A stretch of DNA of 64,000 nucleotides from Streptomyces sp. CB01249 (lineage in GTDB: Bacteria; Actinomycetota; Actinomycetes; Streptomycetales; Streptomycetaceae): assembly GCF_001905735.1 (NCBI RefSeq), contig NZ_LISW01000001.1, positions 864,603-928,602 of the forward strand, read 5' to 3'. Below the pieces are notes generated by a model, which worked only from the letters and a program-made list of their open reading frames with translations, did no database searches and had not been told where the DNA came from. The position numbers and the translations under genes are program-made. Below are positions 8,760-18,366 of the stretch, piece after piece. The stretch's first letter is position 1; the number at the start of each line of letters is the position of its first letter.

Positions 8760-11198
8760 ATGGACCTCGGTGTGCCGCCGCAGAGGACACCACTGACGGC
8801 CGACGGCACAGCGGGCCGCCTGCCGCTCGCCGTGGCCGTGGTCGACGCTGAGGGGCTGGTCTCGCACTGGTCGTCCGGCGCGAGAAGGCTCTTCGGCATC
8901 GCCCGCGAGGCGGCGGTCGGGCTCCCCGCCGGTGAAATCCTGCCGGTCTCGGGGGTGTTGGGCGGCTCTCAGGGCATGTACGCCGACGAGGGCCCGGCGC
9001 TCGACAGCTCGCTCAGCGGGGACTTCCCGTACCCCGCCTCCGGCCGGGCCCGGCTGGACGAGCCCGGGCACGGCCGGATCGACGTGCTGTGGTGGGCCTA
9101 CCCGCTCGCCGGACCCGGACCGGCCCGGCTCCTCGTGCTCGCCGCCGACTGCGCGCAGTTGCGTGACGTGGAGGACGGCGAGGACGGCCCGGCCCGTACG
9201 GTCGCCCCCGGCTTCGCCCTGCACACCGACTTCCCCGGCCACGCCGAGCTGTCCGCGCGGCTGCCGGAGATCCTGCCGAACATGAGCGTCCAGGAAGCGA
9301 CCGGCATCGTCGCCCAGGTGCTCGAACTGGGCTACCCGGTCCTGGAGTTCAGCCACCACGAGCGCATCCCCGTCACCCCGGACTGGGGCGTGCCCAAGCG
9401 CGCCGGAGGGCTGCCGGTGCGCGAGGAGCGGTACGGCGCGGACGAGCGGGTGGTCCCGCAACGCACCGTCCCCCGGCCCGAGTTGGACCTCGAATACGCG
9501 GCGGTCCGCGAACGGCTGGAATTCCTCAACGAGGTGAGCGGCCGCATCGGCACCTCGCTCGACCTGGAACGCACCATCCGCGAGGTCACCAGCGCCGCCG
9601 TCCCCCGCTTCAGCGACTTCGCCGGTACGCATCTGCGCGCCGCCGTCCTCGCCGGTGAGGGCTTCCCCGACGGACCGCCCGACGTCACCACCATCTGGCA
9701 CCGCGTCTGGGTCGAGCACAACGACGAACCGGGCCGCTGGGACGACACCGTGCCCGTCGGCGAGGCCATCGCCTTCCCCGAACACACCCCGTTCTTCCAG
9801 TGCATGGTCACCGGCGAGCCGGTCATCGTGCCCCATGTGAGCGAGGAGCTGAGCAACCGGATCTCCGGCGAGTTCGAGAAGCGGGACCTGCGCCCCCTGA
9901 TCACCCACCGCTCGCTGCTCATCGTGCCGCTCAAGGCCCGCGACGTGGTCCTCGGCTTCATGGTCCTGATGCGTCGCCCCGGCCGCGAGCCCTTCGACGA
10001 CATGGACCGCACCACCGGCGCCGAACTCGCCGCGCGGGCCGGGCTCGTCCTGGACAACGCCCGCATGTACACGTACCAGGAGAACGTCGCCGAGACGCTC
10101 CAGGACAGCATGCTGCCCAACGTCGAGCCCCGCATGGCCGGTTGCGACATCGCGACCCGCTATCTGCCGGGCACCCGGCTCGGCCGGATCGGCGGCGACT
10201 GGTTCGACTCGGTGAAGCTCCCCGGCTCGCGCACCGCCCTGGTCGTCGGCGATGTCATGGGTCACGGGCTCAACTCGGCCGCGATGATGGGCCAGTTGCG
10301 GACCGCGGTGCTGACCATGGCCACCATGGAGATGCCGCCCGCCCAGCTCCTGCGCAATCTGGACGACCTCGCCCAGCGTCTCGGCGAGCAGTACCTCGCG
10401 ACCTGCCTGTACGCGGTCTACGACCCGATCGCGGGCGAGCTCCAGATCGCCAACGCCGGTCACATCCCGCCCGTGCTCGTCCGCGCCGAGGACGGCCGGG
10501 CCGAACTGCTCGACCTGCCGACCGGGGCGCCCATCGGCGTCGGCGGGGTCGCTTTCGAAACCGCCACCGTGCGGGTGCGCCCCGGGGACCGCCTCGTCCT
10601 GTGCACGGACGGGCTGGTCGAGGTGCGCGGCCAGGACATCGGGGCCGGGCTCGCCGCGCTCTGCGCCTCCGCCGCCCACCCCGCCGCGTCGATGGACGAC
10701 GCCTGCGACACCATCATCCGCGCCCTGAACACCGGCGGCGGTCGCAAGGACGACGTCGCCCTGCTGATGGCCCGGCTCAACGGCATCGCGGACGAGGACG
10801 TCGCCGAGTGGCAGCTCGCCCTGGACCCCCGCGAGGTGTCCCGGGCCCGCCGCCTGGTGCGCGGCCAACTCCTCGACTGGGAGCTGCCCGACGCCGTGGA
10901 GGCGGCCGAGCTGATGGTCAGCGAGCTGGTCACCAACGCCGTCAAGCACGGCCGCACCCACCACATCGGACTCCGCCTGGTCCGCACCGACGCGCTGCTG
11001 TGCGAGGTCAGCGACGACGAACCGGCCCCCGCCGCGCTCCTCGCTGTCACCGACGGCGACGAATGCGGCCGGGGCCTCATGGTGGTGAGCAGCCTCGCCC
11101 GGGAGTGGGGCACCAGCGGCACCGCGCGCGGCAAGACCGTCTGGTTCGAGCTGGCCCTGTCCCGCGTCCCGCGCCCCCGGTCCAACCGCCGCCGCTGA
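8760..11198 (+). CDS. SpoIIE-family PP2C phosphatase with PAS, GAF and anti-sigma-kinase-type ATPase domains
   Basis: An 812-residue signalling protein. A PAS-like segment (LAVAVVDAEGLVSHWSSGARRLFGI) lies near residue 25 and a GAF domain at about 240-430. The PP2C/SpoIIE phosphatase core includes GRIGGDWFDSVKL near 477 and VVGDVMGHGLNSA near 495. The HATPase_c domain has ELMVSELVTNAVKHG near 717 and GRGLMVVSSLAREWG near 765. In this family the phosphatase dephosphorylates anti-anti-sigma (STAS) proteins and the ATPase module resembles RsbW/SpoIIAB kinases, so one protein may set both sides of a partner switch. No STAS gene is adjacent. ATG 8760 has AAGGAG upstream. Confidence 0.93.
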   Translation: MDLGVPPQRTPLTADGTAGRLPLAVAVVDAEGLVSHWSSGARRLFGIAREAAVGLPAGEILPVSGVLGGSQGMYADEGPALDSSLSGDFPYPASGRARLDEPGHGRIDVLWWAYPLAGPGPARLLVLAADCAQLRDVEDGEDGPARTVAPGFALHTDFPGHAELSARLPEILPNMSVQEATGIVAQVLELGYPVLEFSHHERIPVTPDWGVPKRAGGLPVREERYGADERVVPQRTVPRPELDLEYAAVRERLEFLNEVSGRIGTSLDLERTIREVTSAAVPRFSDFAGTHLRAAVLAGEGFPDGPPDVTTIWHRVWVEHNDEPGRWDDTVPVGEAIAFPEHTPFFQCMVTGEPVIVPHVSEELSNRISGEFEKRDLRPLITHRSLLIVPLKARDVVLGFMVLMRRPGREPFDDMDRTTGAELAARAGLVLDNARMYTYQENVAETLQDSMLPNVEPRMAGCDIATRYLPGTRLGRIGGDWFDSVKLPGSRTALVVGDVMGHGLNSAAMMGQLRTAVLTMATMEMPPAQLLRNLDDLAQRLGEQYLATCLYAVYDPIAGELQIANAGHIPPVLVRAEDGRAELLDLPTGAPIGVGGVAFETATVRVRPGDRLVLCTDGLVEVRGQDIGAGLAALCASAAHPAASMDDACDTIIRALNTGGGRKDDVALLMARLNGIADEDVAEWQLALDPREVSRARRLVRGQLLDWELPDAVEAAELMVSELVTNAVKHGRTHHIGLRLVRTDALLCEVSDDEPAPAALLAVTDGDECGRGLMVVSSLAREWGTSGTARGKTVWFELALSRVPRPRSNRRR

Positions 11199-11295
11199 CA
11201 GAGAGGTCGCGTCCGCACCCTTGCCCCCGGGCCCCCCTGGGCAGTAGTCCCTGGCTGAGCAATATGAGCCTGCACGACGGGACTTGGGAGTACGC

Positions 11296-12015
11296 ATGGG
11301 TGTGTCACAGCAATACCGCGAGGCGTGGGAAGGGTACTGGGCGGCCACCTCGGACGAGCCCGGCGCGGCCATCTGGGACTCCGGCCCGGATCTGAGCGCC
11401 ATACCGCACAGCCGGCTGCTCCTCCCGCACGCCGACGCCACCCTGCCCGTCGTGGACCTCGGCTGCGGCAACGGCACGCAGACCCGGCACCTCGCCACCC
11501 TCTTCCCGCGCGCCCTCGGCGTGGACCTCTCGGAGGCGGCGATCGAGCACGCCCGGAAGGCGGACCCGGGGGAGAGCGCCGCGTACGAAACGCTCGACCT
11601 CACCGACGCCGACGCCGTGCGCGCCCTGCACGCGCGCATCGGCGACACGAACGTCTACATGCGGGCGGTGATCCACCAGAGCGACCCGGAGGCCCGCCCG
11701 GCCGTCGCCGCCGCCGTCGCCACGCTCCTCGGCGCACGCGGCCGGGCCTTCGTCGCCGAGCTGACCCCCGCCTCCAAGGACGTCCTGCAACGCGCCTCGC
11801 AGGGACCGGGCGGACCGGGCCCGAAGCTGCGCCGGGTCTTCGAGCACGGGCTGAAACCGGCGAGCGCCACCGACGAGGAGGTCCCGCGGCTGCTCGCGGC
11901 GGCCGGGCTGACCGTCCTGGACAGCGGCGACACGGTCCTGCCGCAGACCGAGAACCTGCCCGACGGCACCCGGATCGACCTGCCGGCGAGGTGGTTTGTG
12001 CTGGCCACGGGCTGA
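11296..12015 (+). CDS. Class I SAM-dependent methyltransferase
   Basis: A 239-residue cytoplasmic methyltransferase. Motif I is VVDLGCGNGTQTRHLA near residue 52, followed by the acidic residue of motif II in LGVDLSEAAIEHARK. Its substrate cannot be told from sequence. ATG 11296 has GGGAG 5 nt upstream; a TTG four codons earlier is less likely. The gene is monocistronic, convergent with the LysR gene and separated from it by a hairpin. Confidence 0.87.
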   Translation: MGVSQQYREAWEGYWAATSDEPGAAIWDSGPDLSAIPHSRLLLPHADATLPVVDLGCGNGTQTRHLATLFPRALGVDLSEAAIEHARKADPGESAAYETLDLTDADAVRALHARIGDTNVYMRAVIHQSDPEARPAVAAAVATLLGARGRAFVAELTPASKDVLQRASQGPGGPGPKLRRVFEHGLKPASATDEEVPRLLAAAGLTVLDSGDTVLPQTENLPDGTRIDLPARWFVLATG

Positions 12016-12023
12016 CACCGGGC

Positions 12024-12053
12024 GCCGGGGGCGCTCCGGCCCGCGCCCCCGGC
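12024..12053. terminator. Bidirectional hairpin terminator
   Basis: An 11-bp perfect stem GCCGGGGGCGC/GCGCCCCCGGC with an 8-nt loop fills the gap between the convergent methyltransferase and LysR genes. Confidence 0.8.
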
Positions 12054-12054
12054 C

Positions 12055-12945
12055 TCAGCTCCCCGTGTCGTCCCGCAGCAGCGCCATCAGGGCCCGCGCC
12101 CCCGGGCTCAGCGCCCGCGCCTCGGGGAGCACCACGGCACTCTCGTAGAACGCCTCACCGGCGCCCTCCGGCCGCACCGCCACCAGTCCGCGCGCCTCGG
12201 GCTTGCGGGAGAAGTGGTGCGGCACGAGCGCGATGCCCAGCTGCTCGTGCACCAGCTCCAGCAGGCTGTGGACGTCGGTGACCTCCAGAGCCACCGTGCG
12301 CCGCACCCCGGCCCCCGTGAACGCCGCGTCGGCCGCGCGGCGCGGACCGAAGTCCGGGTGGAAGTCGATGAACGGCTCACCCGCCAGTTCCGCCCAGGCC
12401 ACCCGGTCCGCCGCTGCCAGCCGGTGCCCCGGCGCGCACAGCAGCACCATGGGCTCCCGGGCCAGCGGGACCAGCTCGCCGCGCCAGCCCGCCGGGTCCA
12501 CCGTCGCGGCGAACGCGATGTCGAGCCGGCCGCCCGCCACCCCGTCCACCAGCCTCGCCGTGCCCTCCTGGCGCAGCCGGATCTCCATGTGCGGGTGGGC
12601 GTGGTGGAAGGCGGCGAGCAGCCGGGGCAGCCGCAGCCCGGCCACGCACTGCTCCACGCCCACCGACAAGGTCCCGCGCAGCAGCCCCCGTACCGCGTCG
12701 ACGGCCTCCTTCGCGGCCCGCACCCCGGCCAGGGTGCGTTCCGCCTCGACCAGCAGGGCGCGCCCCGCCTCGGTCAGCCGTACGCTGCGGGTGGTCCGGC
12801 TGAACAGCGGCGTCCGCAGCTCCTGCTCCAGGGCCCGGACGGAGGCGGAGAGCCCGGACTGCGAGACGGCGACCCGCTCCGCCGCGCGGGTGAAATGCCG
12901 CTCCTCGGCGACGGCCACGAAATGTTCCAGCTGACGCAACTCCAT
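12055..12945 (-). CDS. LysR-family transcriptional regulator
   Basis: A 296-residue regulator. The N-terminal winged helix-turn-helix reads MELRQLEHFVAVAEERHFT followed by AAERVAVSQSGLSASVRALE. The rest is a periplasmic-binding-like effector domain with TLSVGVEQCVAG near residue 92 and LDIAFAATVDP near 150. It is divergent from the aldo-keto reductase, with 120 bp between the starts, the classic LysR arrangement. It therefore probably controls that gene and itself. The effector is unknown. Confidence 0.92.
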   Translation of the reverse strand: MELRQLEHFVAVAEERHFTRAAERVAVSQSGLSASVRALEQELRTPLFSRTTRSVRLTEAGRALLVEAERTLAGVRAAKEAVDAVRGLLRGTLSVGVEQCVAGLRLPRLLAAFHHAHPHMEIRLRQEGTARLVDGVAGGRLDIAFAATVDPAGWRGELVPLAREPMVLLCAPGHRLAAADRVAWAELAGEPFIDFHPDFGPRRAADAAFTGAGVRRTVALEVTDVHSLLELVHEQLGIALVPHHFSRKPEARGLVAVRPEGAGEAFYESAVVLPEARALSPGARALMALLRDDTGS

Positions 12946-13065
12946 GATTGAGAACTCTAGGCCCTGAATCCAAGCGGAATCTCCTGTTGGACTACTGGAT
13001 CGAAGTGGGCCAGCCTGGGAGTGTCCTGCCGGTCATGGCCGGAACACCTCTCGCATGGAGCCCGT

Positions 13066-14067
13066 ATGTACATCCCGTCCGCCGACCGCTACGCGAACAT
13101 GCCCTACCGGCGCACCGGGCGCAGCGGCCTGAAGCTGCCCGCCCTCTCGCTCGGCCTGTGGCACAACTTCGGCGGGGACCGGACACCGGAGACCCAGGGT
13201 GAGATCCTGCGCCGGGCCTTCGACCTCGGCATCACCCACTTCGACCTGGCCAACAACTACGGCCCGCCGCCCGGCTCCGCCGAGACCGCGATGGGCCGGG
13301 CGCTCGCCACGGACTTCGCCGCCCACCGGGACGAGATCATCGTCTCCACCAAGGCCGGCTACCTGATGTGGGACGGCCCGTACGGCGAGTGGGGTTCCCG
13401 CAAGAACCTGCTGTCCTCGCTGGACCAGAGCCTCACCCGGCTCGGCCTGGACTACGTGGACATCTTCTACTCGCACCGGCCCGACCCCGAGACCCCGCTC
13501 GAAGAGACCATGGGCGCGCTCGACGCGGCGGTCCGCCAGGGCAAGGCGCTCTACGTCGGCGTCTCCAACTACTCACCCGAGCAGACCCGCGAGGCCGCCC
13601 GGATCCTGAAGGAGCTCGGCACCCCGCTCCTGATCCACCAGCCGCGCTACTCGATGCTCGACCGCCGCCCCGAGGAGGGGCTGCTCACCACCCTGGACAA
13701 GCTGGGCGTCGGCTCCATCGCCTACTCGCCGCTGGAGCAGGGCATCCTCTCCGACCGCTACCTGAACGGCATCCCGGAGGGCTCCCGCGCCGCCGGCAGC
13801 AGCCCCTTCCTGTCGGCCGAGGCGGTCACCCCGGACCTGGTCTCGCGGCTGCGCGAGCTCAACGAACTCGCCGCCGCGCGCGGCCAGTCGCTCGCCCAGC
13901 TGGCCCTGGCCTGGGTGCTGCGCGGCGGGCGCGTCACCTCCGCCGTGGTCGGCGCGAGCAGCGTCGCCCAGCTGGAGAACAACGTCGAGACGGTCCGGAA
14001 CCTGGACTTCACCGACAAGGAACTCAGCCGGATCGAGAAGCTGCTGAAGGGCGCCAAGCGCGGCTGA
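13066..14067 (+). CDS. Aldo/keto reductase (YghZ-type)
   Basis: A 333-residue NADPH-dependent TIM-barrel reductase. MYIPSADRYANMPYRRTGRSG opens the protein, as in L-glyceraldehyde 3-phosphate reductase (YghZ) relatives. The catalytic Tyr lies in DLANNYGPPPGSAE (Asp-Tyr pair near residues 57-62), the Lys in IIVSTKAGYLMW and the His in FYSHRPDPETP. The cofactor-binding part includes SAVVGASSVAQLENN. ATG 13066 has GGAG upstream; a frame start at 13021 would intrude into the shared promoter. It probably detoxifies aldehydes or methylglyoxal and is likely regulated by the divergent LysR gene. Confidence 0.9.
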   Translation: MYIPSADRYANMPYRRTGRSGLKLPALSLGLWHNFGGDRTPETQGEILRRAFDLGITHFDLANNYGPPPGSAETAMGRALATDFAAHRDEIIVSTKAGYLMWDGPYGEWGSRKNLLSSLDQSLTRLGLDYVDIFYSHRPDPETPLEETMGALDAAVRQGKALYVGVSNYSPEQTREAARILKELGTPLLIHQPRYSMLDRRPEEGLLTTLDKLGVGSIAYSPLEQGILSDRYLNGIPEGSRAAGSSPFLSAEAVTPDLVSRLRELNELAAARGQSLAQLALAWVLRGGRVTSAVVGASSVAQLENNVETVRNLDFTDKELSRIEKLLKGAKRG

Positions 14068-14080
14068 CGACAGGGCCCGC

Positions 14081-14108
14081 CCCCGGCGGCCCGCAGCGGC
14101 CGCCGGGG
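14081..14108 (+). terminator. Hairpin terminator after aldo/keto reductase
   Basis: An 11-bp perfect stem CCCCGGCGGCC/GGCCGCCGGGG with a 6-nt loop lies 14 nt past the stop and separates the reductase from the peptidase operon. Confidence 0.75.
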
Positions 14109-14183
14109 CCGTCATTGGATTGGACCTGTGGCGTGCTCGGCATCCCTGGCCTGGGCGTTCATCGGCGCGTACCGTGTGGCCGC

Positions 14184-15017
14184 ATGAAGATCCTCGTCAG
14201 CGCCGACATGGAAGGCGCCACCGGCGTGACCTGGCCGGCCGACGTGCTGCCCGGCACGCCGCAGTGGGAGCGGTGCCGCTCCCTGTTCACCTCCGACGTC
14301 AACGCCGCCGCCCTCGGCTTCTACGACGGGGGAGCGGACGAGGTGCTGATCAACGAGGCCCACTGGACCATGCGCAATCTGCTCCTGGAGAGACTGGACG
14401 ACCGCGTCCAGATGCTCACCGGCAAACACAAGTCGCTCAGCATGGTCGAGGGCATCCAGCACGGCGACGTCGACGCGGTCGCCTTCGTCGGCTACCACAC
14501 GGGCGCCGGTACGGAGGGCGTCCTCGCCCACACCTACCTCGCCAACTCCATCACCGGGGTCTGGCTGAACGGCGTCCGGGCCAGCGAGGGCCTGCTCAAC
14601 GCGCACGTCGCCGCCGAGTACGGAGTCCCCGTCGTCCTCGTCACCGGCGACGACCTGACCTGCGTGGACGCCGAGGGGTACGCCCCCGGAGCGGAGAAGG
14701 TGGCCGTCAAGGACTACGTGTCGCGGTACGCCGCCGTCTGCCGCACCCCCGCCCGTACCGCCGCAGACATCCGGGCGGCCGCCGCCCGCGCCGTGTCCGC
14801 GGCCGGGCGGTACACGCCGGTCGAGGGCGGTCCGTTCACCGTCGAGCTGGAATTCGACGCCGAGCACCTGGCCGCGGCGGCCACCGTCGTACCCGGCGCG
14901 GCGCCGAGCGGCGAGAGGCGGGTCTCCTACACCAGCGCGACGATGTACGAAGGTATCCGCACGTTCAAGGCGGTGACGACGATCGTCTCGTCCGCCGTGG
15001 AGGAGCAGTATGGCTGA
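14184..15017 (+). CDS. M55-family D-aminopeptidase (DppA-like)
   Basis: A 277-residue zinc peptidase that should cleave N-terminal D-amino acids such as D-Ala from short peptides. The diagnostic SxDxEG motif is at residues 6-11 (SADMEG). The conserved FTSDVNAA, INEAHWTMRN and VGYHTGAGTEGVLAHTY segments follow; the last carries the family's active-site His. The B. subtilis family member is a decamer of similar length. No ribosome site is visible before ATG 14184, and a TACCGT 8 nt upstream could make the mRNA leaderless. Its stop overlaps the next start by 8 nt. It leads the four-peptidase operon. Confidence 0.92.
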   Translation: MKILVSADMEGATGVTWPADVLPGTPQWERCRSLFTSDVNAAALGFYDGGADEVLINEAHWTMRNLLLERLDDRVQMLTGKHKSLSMVEGIQHGDVDAVAFVGYHTGAGTEGVLAHTYLANSITGVWLNGVRASEGLLNAHVAAEYGVPVVLVTGDDLTCVDAEGYAPGAEKVAVKDYVSRYAAVCRTPARTAADIRAAAARAVSAAGRYTPVEGGPFTVELEFDAEHLAAAATVVPGAAPSGERRVSYTSATMYEGIRTFKAVTTIVSSAVEEQYG

Positions 15018-16353
15018 GGCGACCGCCCCGCAGGACTCCGTCGACGCCCTGGCGCTCGACGAATCGGTGACGTTCACCTCCGAACTGATCCGCATCGACA
15101 CCACCAACCGGGGCGGCGGCGACTGCCGCGAGCGCCCCGCCGCCGAGTACGTCGCCGAGCGCCTGGCCGCCACCGGCCTGGAACCCGCGCTCCTGGAACG
15201 CACCCCCGGCCGCACCAATGTCGTCGCCCGGATCCCCGGCACCGATCCGTCCGCCCCCGCCCTCCTGGTCCACGGCCACCTCGACGTGGTGCCGGCCGAG
15301 GCCGCCGACTGGACCGTGCACCCCTTCTCCGGCGAGGTCCGCGACGGGACCGTGTGGGGGCGCGGCGCCATCGACATGAAGAACATGGATGCGATGGTCC
15401 TGGCCGTCGTCCGGTACTGGGCCCGGGCCGGCATCCGCCCGCGCCGCGACATCGTCATCGCGTACACCGCCGACGAGGAGGCCAGCGCGGAGGACGGCTC
15501 GGGCTTCCTCGCCGACCGGCACGCCGCTCTCTTCGACGGCTGTACGGAGGGCATCAGCGAATCCGGCGCCTTCACCTTCCACGCCGGACCGAACATGCCG
15601 CTCTACCCCATCGGCGCCGGTGAACGCGGCACCGGCTGGCTGAAGCTCACCGCCCGCGGCAAGGCGGGCCACGGCTCCAAGGTCAACCGGGCCAACGCCG
15701 TCACCGCGCTCGCCGCCGCCGTCACCCGCATCGGCGAGCACGAGTGGCCGGTCCGGCTCACCCCGACGGTCCGCGCCGCGCTCACCGAGCTCGCCGCGCT
15801 CCACGGCATCCACCCGGACCTCGACGCCCCCGGCTTCGACGTGGACGAACTCCTCGGCAAGATCGGACCGGCCGCGGCCCTCGTCGCCCCGACCGTCCGC
15901 AACAGCTCCAACCCGACGATGCTGGACGCCGGTTACAAGGTCAACGTCATCCCGGGCCACGCCACCGCCTACATCGACGGCCGGACCGTCCCCGGCGGCG
16001 ACGAGGAGTTCCACGCCACCCTGGACCGGCTCACCGGGCCCTCGGTCGACTGGGAGTTCGCCCACCGCGAGGTCGCCCTCCAGGCCCCGGTCGACTCACC
16101 CACGTACGGGAAACTCCGCGCCGCCATCGAGCGGTTCGACCCGGACGGGCACGTCGTGCCGTACTGCATGTCCGGCGGCACCGACGCCAAGCAGTTCTCC
16201 CGGCTCGGCATCACCGGCTACGGCTTCTCGCCGCTGAAGCTGCCCGTCGGCTTCGACTACCAGGCCCTCTTCCACGGCGTGGACGAACGCGTCCCCGTCG
16301 ACGCGCTGCACTTCGGCGTCCGGGTCCTGGACCACTACCTGCGCACCGCCTGA
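15010..16353 (+). CDS. M20-family metallopeptidase
   Basis: A 447-residue dizinc peptidase of the ArgE/DapE/CPG2 group. Metal ligands are visible as HGHLDVVPAE near residue 93, GRGAIDMKNMD near 120 and the general-base ADEEAS near 156. The dimerisation insert contains GKAGHGSKVNRANAV, and SGGTDAKQF near 392 supplies a later ligand region. It starts inside the end of the D-aminopeptidase gene, so translation is probably coupled. Its likely role is hydrolysis of dipeptides or N-acyl amino acids released by the neighbouring peptidases; the exact substrate is inference. Confidence 0.92.
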   Translation: MAEATAPQDSVDALALDESVTFTSELIRIDTTNRGGGDCRERPAAEYVAERLAATGLEPALLERTPGRTNVVARIPGTDPSAPALLVHGHLDVVPAEAADWTVHPFSGEVRDGTVWGRGAIDMKNMDAMVLAVVRYWARAGIRPRRDIVIAYTADEEASAEDGSGFLADRHAALFDGCTEGISESGAFTFHAGPNMPLYPIGAGERGTGWLKLTARGKAGHGSKVNRANAVTALAAAVTRIGEHEWPVRLTPTVRAALTELAALHGIHPDLDAPGFDVDELLGKIGPAAALVAPTVRNSSNPTMLDAGYKVNVIPGHATAYIDGRTVPGGDEEFHATLDRLTGPSVDWEFAHREVALQAPVDSPTYGKLRAAIERFDPDGHVVPYCMSGGTDAKQFSRLGITGYGFSPLKLPVGFDYQALFHGVDERVPVDALHFGVRVLDHYLRTA

Positions 16354-16377
16354 ACCACTCGGGGGAGACCGACACCC

Positions 16378-18366
16378 ATGCCCACCGCACAGCCCCACGG
16401 CAGCTGGCCGTCACCGATCGACGCCGCACTGGCCGCCTCCCACGACGGACGGCCCGAGTACACCGGCGCGGTCGGTGACGAGCTGTGGTGGACCGAACCG
16501 CGCCCCGCCGAAGCCGGCCGGCGCGCCCTGGTCCGCCGCACCGCCGACGGCACCACCACCGAACTGCCCGCCCCCTGGGACGTCCGCAGCCGGGTCATCG
16601 AATACGGCGGACAGCCCTGGGCGGGCACCGAGCGGGCGGAGGGCGGCCCGCTGGTCGTCTTCGTCCACTTCGCCGACCAGCGGCTGTACGCCTACGAGCC
16701 CGACGGCGACCGCGCACCGTGGCCGCTCACCCCCGTCTCCGCCGTCGGCGGCGGACTGCGCTGGGCCGACCCGCGCGTCCGGCCGGACCGGGGCGCGGCC
16801 GGTGAGGTGTGGTGCGTCCTGGAGGAGTTCACCGGCGAGGCGCCCACCGCGCTGCGCCGGGTCCTCGCCGCCGTGCCCCTGGACGGATCGGCGGCCGAGG
16901 ACCGGTCCGCCGTACGCGAACTCAGCGACGGGCAGCACCGGTTCGTCACCGGACCCGAGGTGTCGCCCGACGGGCGGCGCGCCGCCTGGATCGGCTGGGA
17001 CCACCCGCGCATGCCCTGGGACGGCACCGAGGTGCTGGTCGCGGACATCGGCGACGACGGCACCTTCCGGGACGCCCGGTCTGTCGCCGGAGGCCCCGAG
17101 GAATCCGTGCCCCAGGTCCAGTGGACCGCCGACGGGCAGCTGCTCCTGGCGAGCGACCGCAGCGGCTGGTGGAACCTGGTCAGGCTCGACCCGGACACCG
17201 GCGAGACCCGGGAACTGTGCCCGCGCGAGGAGGAGTTCGCCGGACCGCTGTGGAAGATCGGGCTCGTCTGGTTCCGCCCCCTGGACAACGGGCTGATCGC
17301 GGTCCTGCACGGCAAGGGCACCACCACCCTCGGCATACTCGACCCGGAGACCTGCGAACTGGTCGACATCGCGGGCCCGTGGACCGAGTGGGTGCCGACG
17401 CTCACCGTGCGCGGCTCCCGCGTCACCGGCGTCGCCGCGAGCCCGCACAGCGGCTACGAGATCGTGGAGCTGGACACCGCGACCGGGCACACCCGGATCA
17501 CCGGCACTCCGCATGAGGATGCCGTCGACCCCGCCTACTACCCGGAACCGGTGCTGCGGACCTTCACCGGACCCGGCGGACGCGAGATCCACGCCCAGAT
17601 CTACCCGCCGCGCAACCCCGGACACACCGGCCCCGAGGGGGAGTTGCCGCCCTACGTGGTGTGGGCCCACGGCGGTCCCACCGGGCACGCCGCCCTCGTC
17701 CTGGACCTGGAGATCGCCTACTTCACCTCGCGCGGCATCGGCGTCGCCGAGGTGAACTACGGGGGCTCCGCCGGATACGGCCGCGCCTACCGCAACCGGC
17801 TGCGCGAGCAGTGGGGCGTCGTGGACGTGGAGGACTGCGCCGCCGTCGCCGGGACGCTCGCCGCCGAGGGCACCGCCGACCCGGACCGGCTCGCCATCCG
17901 GGGCGGCAGCGCCGGTGGCTGGACCAGCGCCGCCTCGCTGACCGGCACCGACGTCTACGCCTGCGGCACGATCATCTATCCCATCCTCGACCTCGCGGGC
18001 TGGGGCACGGACGAGACCCACGACTTCGAGTCCCAGTACCTGGAATCGCTGGTCGGCCCCCTCGCCGAGGTCCCCGAGCGCTACCGGGAACGCTCCCCGG
18101 TCGGCCGCACCGACCGGCTCACCGTGCCCTTCCTGCTCCTTCAGGGCGAGGACGACCCCATCTGCCCGCCGGTGCAGTGCGAGCGCTTCCTCGCCGCCGT
18201 GGAGGGGCGCTCCATCCCGCACGCGTACCGCACCTACCCGGGCGAGGGCCACGGCTTCCGCCGCGCCACCACGATGATCGACGCGCTGGAATCCGAACTC
18301 TCCCTGTACGCCCAGGTGTTCGGCTTCGCCCGGCCCGACGTGGCCACCCTGGAGCTGAAGCGGTGA
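16378..18366 (+). CDS. S9-family prolyl-oligopeptidase-like peptidase
   Basis: A 662-residue two-domain serine peptidase. The N-terminal two-thirds is a beta-propeller with repeated segments such as SPDGRRAAWIGWDHP and WTADGQLLLASDRSGWW. The catalytic alpha/beta domain has the nucleophile in RGGSAGGWTSA near residue 512, Asp in QGEDDPICPP near 590 and His in GEGHGFRRA near 623. The size and YGGSAGYGRAYR segment match acylaminoacyl/dipeptidyl peptidase relatives. There is no signal peptide, so it acts on imported peptides in the cytoplasm. It follows the M20 gene by 24 nt, and its stop overlaps the next start (GTGA). Confidence 0.93.
   Translation: MPTAQPHGSWPSPIDAALAASHDGRPEYTGAVGDELWWTEPRPAEAGRRALVRRTADGTTTELPAPWDVRSRVIEYGGQPWAGTERAEGGPLVVFVHFADQRLYAYEPDGDRAPWPLTPVSAVGGGLRWADPRVRPDRGAAGEVWCVLEEFTGEAPTALRRVLAAVPLDGSAAEDRSAVRELSDGQHRFVTGPEVSPDGRRAAWIGWDHPRMPWDGTEVLVADIGDDGTFRDARSVAGGPEESVPQVQWTADGQLLLASDRSGWWNLVRLDPDTGETRELCPREEEFAGPLWKIGLVWFRPLDNGLIAVLHGKGTTTLGILDPETCELVDIAGPWTEWVPTLTVRGSRVTGVAASPHSGYEIVELDTATGHTRITGTPHEDAVDPAYYPEPVLRTFTGPGGREIHAQIYPPRNPGHTGPEGELPPYVVWAHGGPTGHAALVLDLEIAYFTSRGIGVAEVNYGGSAGYGRAYRNRLREQWGVVDVEDCAAVAGTLAAEGTADPDRLAIRGGSAGGWTSAASLTGTDVYACGTIIYPILDLAGWGTDETHDFESQYLESLVGPLAEVPERYRERSPVGRTDRLTVPFLLLQGEDDPICPPVQCERFLAAVEGRSIPHAYRTYPGEGHGFRRATTMIDALESELSLYAQVFGFARPDVATLELKR

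Noticed and set aside
6090..11648. A very long open frame on the minus strand (over 1800 codons) across the MFS and SpoIIE genes
   Set aside because: It is antisense to two well-supported genes, is low in complexity with many Gly/Ala/Arg/His, and has no ribosome site or domain. High GC removes stop codons from the opposite strand.
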